Shown piece by piece: positions 8,510 to 17,010 of a stretch of DNA of 64,000 nt (position 1 is its first letter; every line of letters begins with the position of its first letter). A program made the translations under genes and the position numbers. Origin of the DNA: Curtobacterium pusillum (GTDB taxonomy: Bacteria; Actinomycetota; Actinomycetes; Actinomycetales; Microbacteriaceae). The notes beneath the pieces are model-generated. The model worked only from the letters and a program-made list of their open reading frames with translations. It did no database searches and was not told where the DNA came from. Location: assembly GCF_007680845.1 (NCBI RefSeq), contig NZ_VEIY01000001.1, positions 62,001 through 126,000 of the forward strand, given 5' to 3'.

Positions 8510-9269
8510 GCCCCCCGAGGGAGACGACCTGCAGCGCATGCTCGTCTCGATGAAGCAGCACGTCCTCGAACGCGCCACCCCGCATCGGACGCGCCGTCGG
8601 TTCCGTCCGGGGATCGCGCTCGGGGTCGTCGGTCTCCTCGCGATCGGCACCGCGACCGGCGCCGTGGCGTTGTCGCTCTCCCAGCAGGACGAGCAGCCCG
8701 TCGCCGCGCCGACGCAGACGCAGCAGCCCGTGCCGGCACCGTCCGCGACGACGCCGACGTCCGCTCCCATCACCGAGAAGCCGACGCCCCGCCCATCGCC
8801 GACGCCCGTGCGCAACGTGACCCCCACGATCCCGACCGACTGCCGCGCACTCGTGCCGGCCGCGGACTACGACCGGCTCTTCGGGACCACTCCGCTCGTG
8901 CAGATCAAGCCCGAGCTCCCGAACACCCCGCAGGAGTACCGGGAGCTCGGAACGTCCAGCGACGAGGCCGACCTGCGGTGCCTGTGGCGGGATCCGCAGG
9001 CGGACATCACGGGGATCGAGATCACCGCGGGTGTCTGGACACCGCAGAAGATCGCGGACAACCTCGCGATCATCAGGGGCGAGGGCGGCACCTGCAGCGA
9101 ACGCGACGGTGGGACCTTCTGCCAGACCGTGTCCGTCGTCGAGCCCTACGGCGTCGACCGCGCCTACACGTACTACACGCGCGGCGACGGGTGGGTCGTC
9201 ATCGACCAGACCAACGTCCCGACCGACAACCTCCTCGGAGCGTTGATCGGGACGATCTGGGGGGACTGA
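8499..9269 (+). CDS. Single-pass membrane protein, probable sigma-factor partner
   Basis: 256 residues. A cytoplasmic N-terminus of about 45 residues is followed by one transmembrane helix (IALGVVGLLAIGTATGAVALSL), a Pro/Thr/Gln-rich extracellular linker and a domain of about 140 residues with four cysteines (TDCRAL, LRCLW, GTCSERDGGTFCQT) that could form two disulfides. No classical HxxxCxxC zinc anti-sigma motif is present. The 11-bp overlap with the ECF sigma gene makes a sensing or anti-sigma role likely, but this is inferred from position only. Confidence 0.65.
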   Translation: MNTEPPEGDDLQRMLVSMKQHVLERATPHRTRRRFRPGIALGVVGLLAIGTATGAVALSLSQQDEQPVAAPTQTQQPVPAPSATTPTSAPITEKPTPRPSPTPVRNVTPTIPTDCRALVPAADYDRLFGTTPLVQIKPELPNTPQEYRELGTSSDEADLRCLWRDPQADITGIEITAGVWTPQKIADNLAIIRGEGGTCSERDGGTFCQTVSVVEPYGVDRAYTYYTRGDGWVVIDQTNVPTDNLLGALIGTIWGD

Positions 9270-9317
9270 CGGCCTGGAGGCGCGCGGCGGGGACGACCCG
9301 CGCCTTCAGTCCGTCAG
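9266..9317. terminator. Bidirectional terminator hairpin
   Basis: Inverted repeat with 19-nt arms (9266-9284 and 9299-9317; 17 of 19 match) starting on the stop codon of the membrane protein and ending 10 nt before the stop of the convergent LysR gene. It contains GGCCTGGAGGCGCG, the dispersed-repeat core. Confidence 0.7.
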
Positions 9318-9326
9318 TGGCGGACC

Positions 9327-10205
9327 TCAGACGACGCGGGCCGCGACGATGTCGCGGGCCAGCGTCCGCACTGCGCGGGTGGGCTCCGGGGACGTCCGGG
9401 TGGCGAGCCCGATCCGGAGCGGCTCCACGTCGTCCGTGAGCTCCAGCACCGCGCCGTCGTGGCGCACCCCGGAGTCCGGGACGACGCCGACTCCGAGGCC
9501 GGCCGAGGCGAACCGGACGACCGCGGGCATGTCGTTCATCTCCGCGACGATCCGCCGGCGGATCCCGAGCCGTTCGAGTGCCGTGTCGAGGATCACCCGG
9601 TTGCCGAAACCGTAGGCGGTGTCGATGAACGGTTCGTCGGCGAGCTCGGCGAGCGAGACTGAAGCGCGGTCCGCGAACCGGTGGTCCGGGGCGGTGAACA
9701 CCCGGAAGGGCATCTCGCGCAACGGTTCCACGTGGACGCCGCTCGGGACGCCCGGCAGCCCGCTGTATGCGATGTCGAGCCGGCCGGCGACGAGGTCCTG
9801 CACGAGGCCCGTGGTCCCGGACGGCGAGGTCATGAGCTCGACGGTGACGAGCGGGTGCCGCTGCCGGAACCGCCGCAAGACGCCGATGAGGTCGACGATG
9901 TCCATGCTCGTGAAGATGCCGAGACGGACCCGTCCGCGGAGGTCCGCGTCCGAGGCCGTCGCGAGGTCGCGCATCCGGTCGAGCGACTCGAGCACGGCGC
10001 GGGCGTGGGGGAGCAGGTCCGCGCCCGCGGTGGTGAGCACGAGGTGCCGCCCGGTGCGGTCGAACAGTCGGACGCCGAGGCTGCGTTCCAGCGAGGCGAT
10101 CCCCGCGGAGACGGTCGACTGCGCCGCCCAGAGCCGCTCGGCGGCACGGGTGACACTGCCCTCGGCAGCGACGGTCACGAACTGTTCGAGCAGACGCGTC
10201 TCCAT
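9327..10205 (-). CDS. LysR family transcriptional regulator (of the divergent MFS gene)
   Basis: 292 residues. The winged HTH is at 1-60 (LLEQFVTVAAEGSVTRAAER, AAQSTVSAGIASLERSLGV) and the periplasmic-binding-protein-like effector domain at about 90-290. ATG 10205 is chosen so the protein begins with the conserved M-ETRLLEQF; an in-frame ATG at 10238 would add 11 residues. It is divergent from an MFS transporter, with a 15-bp inverted repeat in the shared region, the classic arrangement in which the regulator controls its neighbour. Effector unknown. Confidence 0.9.
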   Translation of the reverse strand: METRLLEQFVTVAAEGSVTRAAERLWAAQSTVSAGIASLERSLGVRLFDRTGRHLVLTTAGADLLPHARAVLESLDRMRDLATASDADLRGRVRLGIFTSMDIVDLIGVLRRFRQRHPLVTVELMTSPSGTTGLVQDLVAGRLDIAYSGLPGVPSGVHVEPLREMPFRVFTAPDHRFADRASVSLAELADEPFIDTAYGFGNRVILDTALERLGIRRRIVAEMNDMPAVVRFASAGLGVGVVPDSGVRHDGAVLELTDDVEPLRIGLATRTSPEPTRAVRTLARDIVAARVV

Positions 10206-10214
10206 CTCCCGAGT

Positions 10215-10229
10215 ATCGACCAGATCGAT
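10215..10229. promoter_or_regulatory. LysR-type operator candidate
   Basis: Perfect ATCGA-CCAGA-TCGAT inverted repeat, containing T-N11-A, in the 81-bp gap between the LysR gene and the MFS gene. It lies 10 bp from the LysR start codon and about 58 bp before the MFS start, the expected place of the regulator's recognition site. Confidence 0.55.
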
Positions 10230-10286
10230 GCTCGTCATCAAGAAGGTCCGTTGGACTCGATGGCCGGCGGACGGCACCATCGGAGC

Positions 10287-11546
10287 ATGGCAACCATCAC
10301 CGACACGTCCACCGCTCCCGCACCGGCCGTCGTCCCCGCTCCCCGTGGGCGTCGCGCGCACACCCGTCGCCGCCACGGTCTCGGCTTCTGGGCCGTGGCC
10401 TTCGCGTTCCTCTCGGTGATGGCCTTCGCCACCGTCCCCGCCCCGCTCTACGTCATCTACCAGGCCCGCGACGGGTTCCCGACGTTCACCACGACCGTGG
10501 TGTTCGCGGCGTACGGCGTCGGTGTCGTGGGAGCGCTGTTCCTCGCCGGACACCTCAGTGACGTGCACGGCCGCCGGCCGCTCATCCTCGTGTCCATCGC
10601 CCTCGAACTCGTCGCGGCGGTGCTGTTCCTGCTCTGGAACGACGTCAGCGGCCTCATCGTGGCACGGCTCGTGACCGGCCTCGGGGTCGGCCTGTTGACC
10701 GCGACCGCGACCGCGCACCTCGGCGAGCTCCGGGTCCGTGCGACCGGGTCCTCGTCGTCCGCGTCGGGCGCCGGTGTCGTCGCGGGAGCGGTGAACCTCG
10801 GTGGCCTGTCGCTCGGTGCGCTCGTCGGCGGAGCCCTCGCGGAGTTCGTCGGGCAGCCGCTCATGGTGCCGTACGTCGTGTTCGTCATCGCGCTCGCCGT
10901 CGCGTTCGTGGTGGTGCTCGCAGCGCCGGAGACCGTCGACCGTCCGACGTCACCCGTGCCGTACAGTCCCCAGCGGCTGCAGGCTCCCGAGGGCAAGGCG
11001 GGTGCGTTCTGGGCCGCCGGCACCGCCGCGTTCGCCGCACTCGCGGTGCAGGGGCTCTTCACCTCGGTCGCGCCGACGTTCCTCGGGACGACGTTCCACG
11101 TGACCGACCGGCTCGCGGCGGGTGCGACCACGTTCGGAGTCTTCGCTGCCAGTGCCGTCTCGCAGATCGTGTTCGCGAAGCTCGCGCAGCGGACCCAGAT
11201 CCGGCTCGGGATGGTCCTGCTCGTCGGCGGGCTCGTGATCCTCGCCGTGGCCGCGGTGCTGTTGCAGGTCGCCGGGTTCATCGGTGGCGGGGTCATCGCC
11301 GGTGCCGGTGTCGGGCTGCTGTTCCGGGCGTCGATCGGCAGTGCCGGGGCGCTCGTCGAGCCCTCCCGCCGAGGTGGCGTCCTCGCGGCGACCTTCCTCA
11401 TCGCCTACGCCGGGCTGACTGTGCCGGTGGTCGCGGTCGGCGCGGCGCTGCTCGTGCTGCCGACGCTGCCGGTGCTGCTCGGGTACGTCGTGTTCGTGGC
11501 GGTCCTCGCCGTGGTCGCCGGTTCGCGCTTGGCCGCGCGCGCGTAG
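10287..11546 (+). CDS. MFS transporter, 12-helix type
   Basis: 419 residues with twelve predicted helices. Motif A is LAGHLSDVHGRRPLILVS (about residues 87-104), with VARLVTGLGVGLLTATATAH in TM4-5. A 35-residue Pro/Ala/Arg-rich cytoplasmic N-terminus precedes TM1 (FWAVAFAFLSVMAFATVPAP). Likely an exporter or sugar/drug antiporter controlled by the divergent LysR protein. ATG 10287 lies 6 nt after CACCAT, a possible leaderless start. A 64-nt hairpin follows 33 nt after the stop. Confidence 0.9.
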   Translation: MATITDTSTAPAPAVVPAPRGRRAHTRRRHGLGFWAVAFAFLSVMAFATVPAPLYVIYQARDGFPTFTTTVVFAAYGVGVVGALFLAGHLSDVHGRRPLILVSIALELVAAVLFLLWNDVSGLIVARLVTGLGVGLLTATATAHLGELRVRATGSSSSASGAGVVAGAVNLGGLSLGALVGGALAEFVGQPLMVPYVVFVIALAVAFVVVLAAPETVDRPTSPVPYSPQRLQAPEGKAGAFWAAGTAAFAALAVQGLFTSVAPTFLGTTFHVTDRLAAGATTFGVFAASAVSQIVFAKLAQRTQIRLGMVLLVGGLVILAVAAVLLQVAGFIGGGVIAGAGVGLLFRASIGSAGALVEPSRRGGVLAATFLIAYAGLTVPVVAVGAALLVLPTLPVLLGYVVFVAVLAVVAGSRLAARA

Positions 11547-11579
11547 GGCGCGCCGCGCCGCCGCGCCGCCCCCTGCCCC

Positions 11580-11643
11580 CGGAACCAGGTTCCGGACACA
11601 GCACCACGCGTCTTCGCGGTGTTGTGCCCGGAACCTGGTTCCG
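11580..11643 (+). terminator. Long nested hairpin after the MFS gene
   Basis: Arms 11580-11605 and 11618-11643 match in 24 of 26 positions. Each arm contains the near-palindrome GGAACCAGGTTCC, so two smaller hairpins could form instead. The tip holds CGCG-TCTT-CGCG. It probably stops transcription from the MFS gene. A T-run is absent. Confidence 0.6.
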
Positions 11644-11670
11644 TTGGGGGGGCGGGAGCCGGCGAAGCCG

Positions 11671-11687
11671 CCTGGAGGCGCGGCTCC
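11671..11687 (+). repeat. CCTGGAGGCGCGGCTCC half-element
   Basis: One copy of the dispersed CTGGAGGCGCGG core, 9 bp before a -10-like CATACT (11695-11700) and 20 bp before the next start codon. Confidence 0.5.
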
Positions 11688-11706
11688 CCTCCGGCATACT
11701 GGGCGC

Positions 11707-12318
11707 GTGTCCCAGAAGCGCAGCCGTTCCGTCATCACGGGCGTCGCCGCCGTGCTGGCCGCGGGCCTCATCGCAGGGGGCGTCGCCCTGACCGCACAGC
11801 GCGGCTCGGACGACCCCGTGCTCGGCGGGTCCAGCGTGGAGGTGGTCCCGAGTGCGACCGCCGGCGACGGCACGGCCACCGACGGGACGGTCACGATCAC
11901 CCGCACGGGGCCGGACATCCCCGGCGACGCCGTCCTCGACCGGTGCAGCACGGACTCCCGAGGGACCGTCGCCCGCTACGACACCGCTTCACTCGGGGAG
12001 GTCGTGCTGCAGTGCGGGACCTCCGGGCAGGGCTACGAGCACATCAGGATCCGCCACACCCAGGACTGGCAGGACGTGGTGTCGGGCCACGGCTCCCGGG
12101 ACTGGGACGACGCCATGCTCACCGCGGTGCAGACCGCGCTCGAGTCCCCGGCGGCGGGGTACCCGCAGGACGCCGGCGACGGCAAGGTCTGCTACGCGGC
12201 GCCCGTGCGGTTCGACGACGGCTCCCGGCCTGCCGCGGAGCCGTTCGTCCGCGTCATCGTGTCGGCCACCACGGACCGCGTGATCACGGCGTTCCCGACG
12301 TCCGACGGCGGCTGCTGA
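11707..12318 (+). CDS. Membrane-anchored hypothetical protein with extracytoplasmic domain
   Basis: 203 residues. A short basic start (SQKRSRS) is followed by one hydrophobic segment (ITGVAAVLAAGLIAGGVAL), which acts as signal anchor or uncleaved signal peptide, a Thr/Ser/Gly-rich linker and a domain of about 140 residues with four cysteines (DRCSTD, LQCGTS, KVCYAA, GGC at the very end). No known family recognised. GTG 11707 is favoured: CATACT lies 6 nt upstream, matching the leaderless pattern seen elsewhere, and the earlier in-frame start at 11644 lies inside the repeat/hairpin region. Confidence 0.7.
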   Translation: MSQKRSRSVITGVAAVLAAGLIAGGVALTAQRGSDDPVLGGSSVEVVPSATAGDGTATDGTVTITRTGPDIPGDAVLDRCSTDSRGTVARYDTASLGEVVLQCGTSGQGYEHIRIRHTQDWQDVVSGHGSRDWDDAMLTAVQTALESPAAGYPQDAGDGKVCYAAPVRFDDGSRPAAEPFVRVIVSATTDRVITAFPTSDGGC

Positions 12319-12324
12319 CCGGGG

Positions 12325-12360
12325 CGACATCGCGGTCGTCGTACGACATCGGCGATGTCG
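12325..12360. terminator. Terminator hairpin between convergent genes
   Basis: CGACATCGC (12325-12333) pairs perfectly with GCGATGTCG (12352-12360); an inner palindrome GTCGTACGAC strengthens it, and TTT follows. It starts 6 nt after the upstream stop and lies 40 nt from the stop of the convergent CDF gene. Confidence 0.7.
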
Positions 12361-12400
12361 TTTCACAGTGACGCAGCGCGCGCACTCCGCGCCCTGCGCC

Positions 12401-13321
12401 CTACGCGTGCACCTCGTGCTCGTGCCGCCGGTGCGACGCCGGCTCCAACTGGAACGTCGAGTGCTCCACGGGCACGTCGAAGTGCTCCGCCACGCACTGC
12501 TGCAGCTCGTCGAGGATCCGCGGGGCGTGCGCCGTCGAGAAGCACTCGTCATCCACCACCACGTGCGCGGTCAGGTTCGGGACCCCGGTCGCCACGAGCG
12601 TCGCATGCAGGTCGTGCACCGCGATGACGTGGTCGAGCTCGAGGATGTGCCCGCGCACGTCGTCGAGGTCGAGCCCCGGCGGCGTCGACTCGAGCAGGAC
12701 GTTCGCGGTCTCGCGGAGCAGCCGGACCGCCCGCGGCAGGATGAGCAGCCCGATGAGGATCGCCGCCACCGAGTCCGCCCGCTCCCACCCGGTGGCCATG
12801 AGCACGACTGCCGCACCGATCACCGCGACCGAGCCGAGCGTGTCGTTGAGGACCTCGAGCCGCGCGGCGCGGGAGGTGAACCCCTCGCCCGACGCCCGCA
12901 CCAGCACGGCGTAGGCGACGAGGTTGCCGACGAGCCCGATCACACCGAACACGAGCAGCGGCCCGGAGTGGATCTCCGCCGGGACCACCATCCGCTGGAC
13001 CGCCGAGATGATCACGTAGACCCCGACCGCGAGCAGGATCGCCGCCTGCGCGGTGGCACCGAGGACCTCCGCCCGCTGGAACCCCCACGTCCGCTGCGCG
13101 GTCGGGCTCCGGCGCGCCAGGCGTGTCGCGACGAGCCCGATGCCGAGCCCGCCCGTGTCGACCACCATGTGCCCGGCGTCGACGAGCAGCGCGAGGGATC
13201 CGGTGACGACGGCGCCGACCACCTCGGTCAGGAGGATCCCCGCCGAGATGCAGAACGCGACGAGCAGCGCACGCTCGGACGCGTGTCCGTGCGCGTGCCC
13301 TGCACCGTGGTCGTGTCCCAT
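12401..13321 (-). CDS. Cation diffusion facilitator (CDF) metal exporter
   Basis: 306 residues, CzcD/ZitB-like. A His-rich start (GHDHGAGHAHGHASE) is followed by six transmembrane helices (about 17-210) and a cytoplasmic ferredoxin-like metal-sensing domain (about 215-300) ending HRRHEHEVHA. The TM2 metal site is DAGHMVVD; the TM5 site reads NDTLGS, so Asn replaces the usual His, which may alter metal preference. It would export Zn2+, Co2+ or similar by proton exchange. ATG 13321 lies 7 nt after TACGAT on the minus strand, a leaderless layout. It is divergent from the DUF4166 gene. Confidence 0.92.
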   Translation of the reverse strand: MGHDHGAGHAHGHASERALLVAFCISAGILLTEVVGAVVTGSLALLVDAGHMVVDTGGLGIGLVATRLARRSPTAQRTWGFQRAEVLGATAQAAILLAVGVYVIISAVQRMVVPAEIHSGPLLVFGVIGLVGNLVAYAVLVRASGEGFTSRAARLEVLNDTLGSVAVIGAAVVLMATGWERADSVAAILIGLLILPRAVRLLRETANVLLESTPPGLDLDDVRGHILELDHVIAVHDLHATLVATGVPNLTAHVVVDDECFSTAHAPRILDELQQCVAEHFDVPVEHSTFQLEPASHRRHEHEVHA

Positions 13322-13369
13322 GAGCGACATCGTAGGGACCGGCACCGACGACATGCCAGGATCGGGGAC

Positions 13370-14044
13370 GTGACCAGGTCGCCGTACGAGCTGAGCACCC
13401 CACCGGAGGTCCTCGCGCGGTTGCACCCGAGACTGCAGGCGTACTTCGGCCCGATCCCGGCCGGTCACGTCGGCCGGGGTGAGGGCACGTTCGACGTCGT
13501 CGGCACGCCCCGACGCTGGCTCTGGCCGCTGCTCGCCTGGTTCGCCCGCGACGCCGTCATGTTCCCGGTATGGGAACGGGACGTCCCCTTCACCGTCGAG
13601 AACCGCCCGGCTCGCGTCCAGCGCGGGGCCCGGAGCGGCCAGGAGGCTCGGGTCGCCGTCCGCGCGCACCGCACCTTCCGCTTCCGCTCCGGATCCCGCA
13701 CGATGGTGGACGCCATCACCGCCGAACCGGCCGGCCTCGTCGACCACCTCGGTCGCCGTGGGCGCGTCAGCGCCCTGCTCCGGACGGAGGTCGACGGGAC
13801 CGGTCCCGACGCGGGCGCCCTGCGCCTGGTCTCCACGCGTGTGACGTTCCGTGCGCTGGGACGCGAGGTGCGCCTCCCGGCCGCTCTGAGCCCGCGTGTG
13901 ACGCTCGTGGAACGATTCGATGACGATGCCGACCTGCAGCGCGTGTCCCTGGTGCTCAGCGCCCCGGTCATCGGCACGCTGTACCGGTACGAGGGGGCGT
14001 TCCGGTACGAGATCGCGCCGGACCGAGACAGGGGGACACGATGA
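13370..14044 (+). CDS. DUF4166 domain protein
   Basis: 224 residues that match the DUF4166 pattern: LHPRLQAYFGPIPAGHVGRG near residue 18, then repeated beta-strand and Arg-rich segments and VERFDDDADLQRVSLVLS toward the end. No signal peptide. Function of the family is unknown, but it often stands beside nucleoside-diphosphate-sugar epimerase genes, as here: the next gene overlaps by 4 bp (ATGA). GTG 13370 follows CAGGAT by 7 nt. Confidence 0.75.
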   Translation: MTRSPYELSTPPEVLARLHPRLQAYFGPIPAGHVGRGEGTFDVVGTPRRWLWPLLAWFARDAVMFPVWERDVPFTVENRPARVQRGARSGQEARVAVRAHRTFRFRSGSRTMVDAITAEPAGLVDHLGRRGRVSALLRTEVDGTGPDAGALRLVSTRVTFRALGREVRLPAALSPRVTLVERFDDDADLQRVSLVLSAPVIGTLYRYEGAFRYEIAPDRDRGTR

Positions 14045-15024
14045 ACGACGCAGCGACCACGGGCAGGGTGGTGATCGCGGGGGCGAGCGGCTTCGTCGGG
14101 CGGTACCTGCAGGACGCCTTCCGCGACGAGGGCTACCAGGTCGTCACGATCGGCCGCACCGGCGACGCGGTCTGGGGCAACACCCTGCGCATCCGCGAAC
14201 TCGTCGACGGTGCCGCGCTCGTCGTGAACATGGCGGGCAAGAGCGTGAACTGCCGGTACGGGCGGCGCAACCGTGCGGAGATCATCCGCTCCCGGGTCGA
14301 CACCACGCTCGAGCTGGCCGAGGCGATCCGCACGAGCGAGCAGCCGCCGCCGCTGTGGGTGAACGCCTCGACCGCGACGATCTACCGGCACGCCGACGAT
14401 CGTCCCCAGGACGAGGCGACTGGGGAGCTCGGCGAGGGCTTCTCCGTCTCGGTCGCGAAGGCGTGGGAGGACGCCCTGTTCGCCGCCGACCTGCCCGGTA
14501 CCCGACGGGTCGCGCTCCGCATGGCGATCGTCCTCGGTGACGGCAGCGCCCTGGTGCCGCTGCTCCGGCTCGCGCAGGCGGGACTCGGCGGCCCGCAGTA
14601 CGACGGGCCGTGGTTCCCGACCCGCTCCCGGCTCCGGGCCGGCACGTACCACCACGACCGGCACACCCACGGGCGGCAGAAGTTCAGCTGGGTCCACATC
14701 GCCGACGTGCTCGGCGCGATCCGCTTCGTCCGCGACCACGAGCACATCGACGGACCGGTGAACGTCTCGAGCCCGAACCCCTCGGACAACCGCACCGTGA
14801 TGGCGACGATCCGGGACGCCGTCGGGCGACGGTTCGGTCTCCCCACGTGGCGGTGGATGCTCGAGATCGGGTCGTTCGCGATCCGGACCGAGACCGAACT
14901 CGTGCTGAAGAGCCGGTGGGTGGTGCCCACCCGGCTGGTCGAGGCCGGGTTCGAGTTCCGCTACCCGCACCTGCGCGGGGCGCTCGCCGGGATCATCGCG
15001 GAACGTCGGCAGCACCGGGGCTGA
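14041..15024 (+). CDS. TIGR01777-type NAD(P)-dependent epimerase (SDR), DUF1731 tail
   Basis: 327 residues, extended short-chain-dehydrogenase fold. The nucleotide-binding loop GASGFVGRYL is at about 14-23, followed by VVNMAGKSVNCRY, a feature of the TIGR01777/YfcH group. The C-terminus (LPTWRWMLEIGSFAIRTETE, KSRWVVPTRLVEAGFEFRYP) fits DUF1731. The substrate for this group is not established. It is coupled to the DUF4166 gene (ATGA overlap) and its end overlaps the convergent EamA gene by 32 bp. Confidence 0.88.
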   Translation: MNDAATTGRVVIAGASGFVGRYLQDAFRDEGYQVVTIGRTGDAVWGNTLRIRELVDGAALVVNMAGKSVNCRYGRRNRAEIIRSRVDTTLELAEAIRTSEQPPPLWVNASTATIYRHADDRPQDEATGELGEGFSVSVAKAWEDALFAADLPGTRRVALRMAIVLGDGSALVPLLRLAQAGLGGPQYDGPWFPTRSRLRAGTYHHDRHTHGRQKFSWVHIADVLGAIRFVRDHEHIDGPVNVSSPNPSDNRTVMATIRDAVGRRFGLPTWRWMLEIGSFAIRTETELVLKSRWVVPTRLVEAGFEFRYPHLRGALAGIIAERRQHRG

Positions 15025-15922
15025 CCGCCGCCGGCCGGACCCCCGGCACGAGCGGCACCCGAGCCGGGCGGGACGACCAGAGCACCGCCGCGACCACGAC
15101 CAGGCCCGCGACGACCTCCACCACGTCCGGCACCTCGCCGAACGCCGCCCACGACGCGAGCACCCCGACCACGGGCACGAGCATCGAGAACGGGGCGACG
15201 GTGCTCGACGGGTAGGTCGCCATGAGCCGTGACCAGATGCCGTACCCGACGAGCGTCGCGACCAGCACGATGTAGAGCAGCCCGAGGTCGGCCGGGAGTG
15301 CCTCCGCGGTGAAGGCCGTCCCGAGCGCGTTCCCGATGCGTGACGGCCCCTCGACGACGAACGACAGCACGGCCATCGGGATCGGCGGCACGATCGACCA
15401 CCAGAGCGTGAGGTGCAGCGGGTTCGACGCGCCCGCCCGCCGCGTGGCGACGTTGCCGATCGCCCACCCGAGCGCACCACACAACGCCAGCACCACGGGC
15501 AGCAGCGCCGCCGCCTGCGCCCGGTGCACGGCGATGGCGGCCAGGGCGAGGACGGCGACCGTGACGCCGATCACCTGCCGTCCGGTCAGTCGTTCGCGGA
15601 GGAACACCCCGGCGAGCACGACCGTGAACGGTGCGGACGCCTGCAGCACGAGCGAGGCGAGCCCGGAGGGCAGCCCGGCGGCCATCCCGAGGTACAGGAA
15701 CGCGAACTGCAGGACCCCGAGCCCCAGGCCGACGAGCAGCAGTCGTCCGAACGGGATCCGCGGCCGCGGCACGAGCAGCACCGTCGGTACCGCCAGCAGG
15801 GTGAACCGGATCGCAGCCAGCAGGAACGGCGGGAAGTGCTCGAGCGCCAGCGCCGTCGCGGGGAAGTTGAGGCCCCAGACGACGGCGACGACCACGGCGA
15901 GGAGACGATCACGGGCGTGCAC
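14993..15922 (-). CDS. EamA/DMT family transporter
   Basis: 309 residues with ten hydrophobic helices arranged as two EamA repeats (first repeat LLAVVVAVVWGLNFPATALA; second starting ALCGALGWAIGNVATRRAG). Drug/metabolite transporters of this kind export amino acids or similar metabolites. GTG 15922 is chosen because CACGCT lies 6 nt before it and TM1 starts eight residues later. Divergent from a LysR regulator 71 bp away, a frequent pair in actinobacteria, so the LysR protein probably controls it. Confidence 0.88.
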   Translation of the reverse strand: MHARDRLLAVVVAVVWGLNFPATALALEHFPPFLLAAIRFTLLAVPTVLLVPRPRIPFGRLLLVGLGLGVLQFAFLYLGMAAGLPSGLASLVLQASAPFTVVLAGVFLRERLTGRQVIGVTVAVLALAAIAVHRAQAAALLPVVLALCGALGWAIGNVATRRAGASNPLHLTLWWSIVPPIPMAVLSFVVEGPSRIGNALGTAFTAEALPADLGLLYIVLVATLVGYGIWSRLMATYPSSTVAPFSMLVPVVGVLASWAAFGEVPDVVEVVAGLVVVAAVLWSSRPARVPLVPGVRPAAVSPGAADVPR

Positions 15923-15993
15923 GGCTCCAGCGTGCCGCCCCTGACGATGTAGCACCAGCGACACTTGCGGAAGGGACGTTGTAGCCTCCCTGC

Positions 15994-16908
15994 ATGGTCG
16001 ACTTCGACGTCCAGCTCCTCGCCGTCCTCCGCGAGCTCGCCGAGCGGGGCAGCGTCACCGCCGTCGCGTCCGCCACCCACCGCACACCGAGCGCGGTGTC
16101 CCAGCAGCTGCAGACGCTCCAACGGCAGGTCGGCGTGCCGCTCATCGAGCGGATCGGGCGCGGCGTCCGGCTCACCGAGGACGGCCGCGTGCTCGCGAGC
16201 CTGGCCACGGGCGTCGCGACCGCGATCGCGCAGGTGGACGCCGCGTGGCGGGAACACCTCGGCGGGGAAGCGGGCCGGGTGGACCTGGCGATCTTCCCGT
16301 CGGCGGCGGAGCTGCTCCTGCCCGGACTCCTCAGCCGGATGCGCGAGCACCCCGGCATCGAGCTGGTGCTGGTCGACGTGGACGTCAGCGAGGACGAGTT
16401 CGGCCCGCTCGCCGCCGACCACGACGTCGTCATCGGGCACCGGCCGGACGGAGCGCCACCGGCCGGACGGGAGGCCCTGGAGACGGTCCCGCTGCTCCGT
16501 GAACCGCTCGACGTCGCCCTGCCGCCCGGACACCGGTTCGCGGACCGCGCCAGGGTCGCGATCGGCGAGGTCGTCGGCGAGGCGTGGATCGGCGTCCCGC
16601 AGGGCTACCCGATCGACCGGGTCCTCACCGCGATGGCGGCGGCGACCGACACCCCACCGAGCGTCGGGTTCCGGACGATCCACCTGCCCGTCATCGAGAA
16701 CCTCGTGGCTGCCGGGCACGGGATCGCGCTCGTGCCCCGGTACACGTCGGGCACGAGGGCACCCGGACGGTTCCGGCTCGCCGAGCTCGCCGACGTCCGC
16801 GCGGGCAGGCGGATCGAGGCGCTCGTCCGACCCGACCGCGCGGTCCGTCCCGCGGTGCGCACGGTCCTGGAGGCGCTGGTCGCCGAGGCGCGCGACGTCA
16901 CCGCCTGA
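15994..16908 (+). CDS. LysR family transcriptional regulator (of the EamA gene)
   Basis: 304 residues. HTH at 1-60 (LLAVLRELAERGSVTAVASA, TPSAVSQQLQTLQRQVGVPL) and a LysR substrate-binding domain at about 90-300. ATG 15994 lies 6 nt after TAGCCT (15982-15987), so the mRNA is probably leaderless. The 71-bp gap to the divergent EamA gene holds two direct look-alikes, GACGATGTAGC and GACGTTGTAGC, which could be regulator half-sites. The effector is probably the exported metabolite. Confidence 0.88.
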   Translation: MVDFDVQLLAVLRELAERGSVTAVASATHRTPSAVSQQLQTLQRQVGVPLIERIGRGVRLTEDGRVLASLATGVATAIAQVDAAWREHLGGEAGRVDLAIFPSAAELLLPGLLSRMREHPGIELVLVDVDVSEDEFGPLAADHDVVIGHRPDGAPPAGREALETVPLLREPLDVALPPGHRFADRARVAIGEVVGEAWIGVPQGYPIDRVLTAMAAATDTPPSVGFRTIHLPVIENLVAAGHGIALVPRYTSGTRAPGRFRLAELADVRAGRRIEALVRPDRAVRPAVRTVLEALVAEARDVTA

Positions 16909-16926
16909 GGTGGTGCGATGGGCGGC

Positions 16927-16949
16927 GGGGCCGCACCGCGCCTCCAGGC
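16927..16949 (+). repeat. Dispersed element with CGCACCGCGCCTCCAGGC
   Basis: 23-bp stretch that differs at one position from 34384-34406. It is the reverse complement of the GCCTGGAGGCGCGG core and starts 19 nt after the LysR stop codon. Confidence 0.6.
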
Positions 16950-16950
16950 C

Positions 16951-17010
16951 GACGCGTCAGCGCACGACGGCGCCGACGCGTCGGCGCACGACGGGACCGA
17001 CGCGTCAGAC
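16951..17010. repeat. 24-bp tandem repeat with GACGCGTC, 2.5 copies
   Basis: Units start at 16951, 16975 and 16999; the first two match in 20 of 24 positions. Each begins with the palindrome GACGCGTC. The purB stop codon (17005-17007) lies inside the third, partial unit, so the array forms the 3' end of purB and its trailer. Confidence 0.7.
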
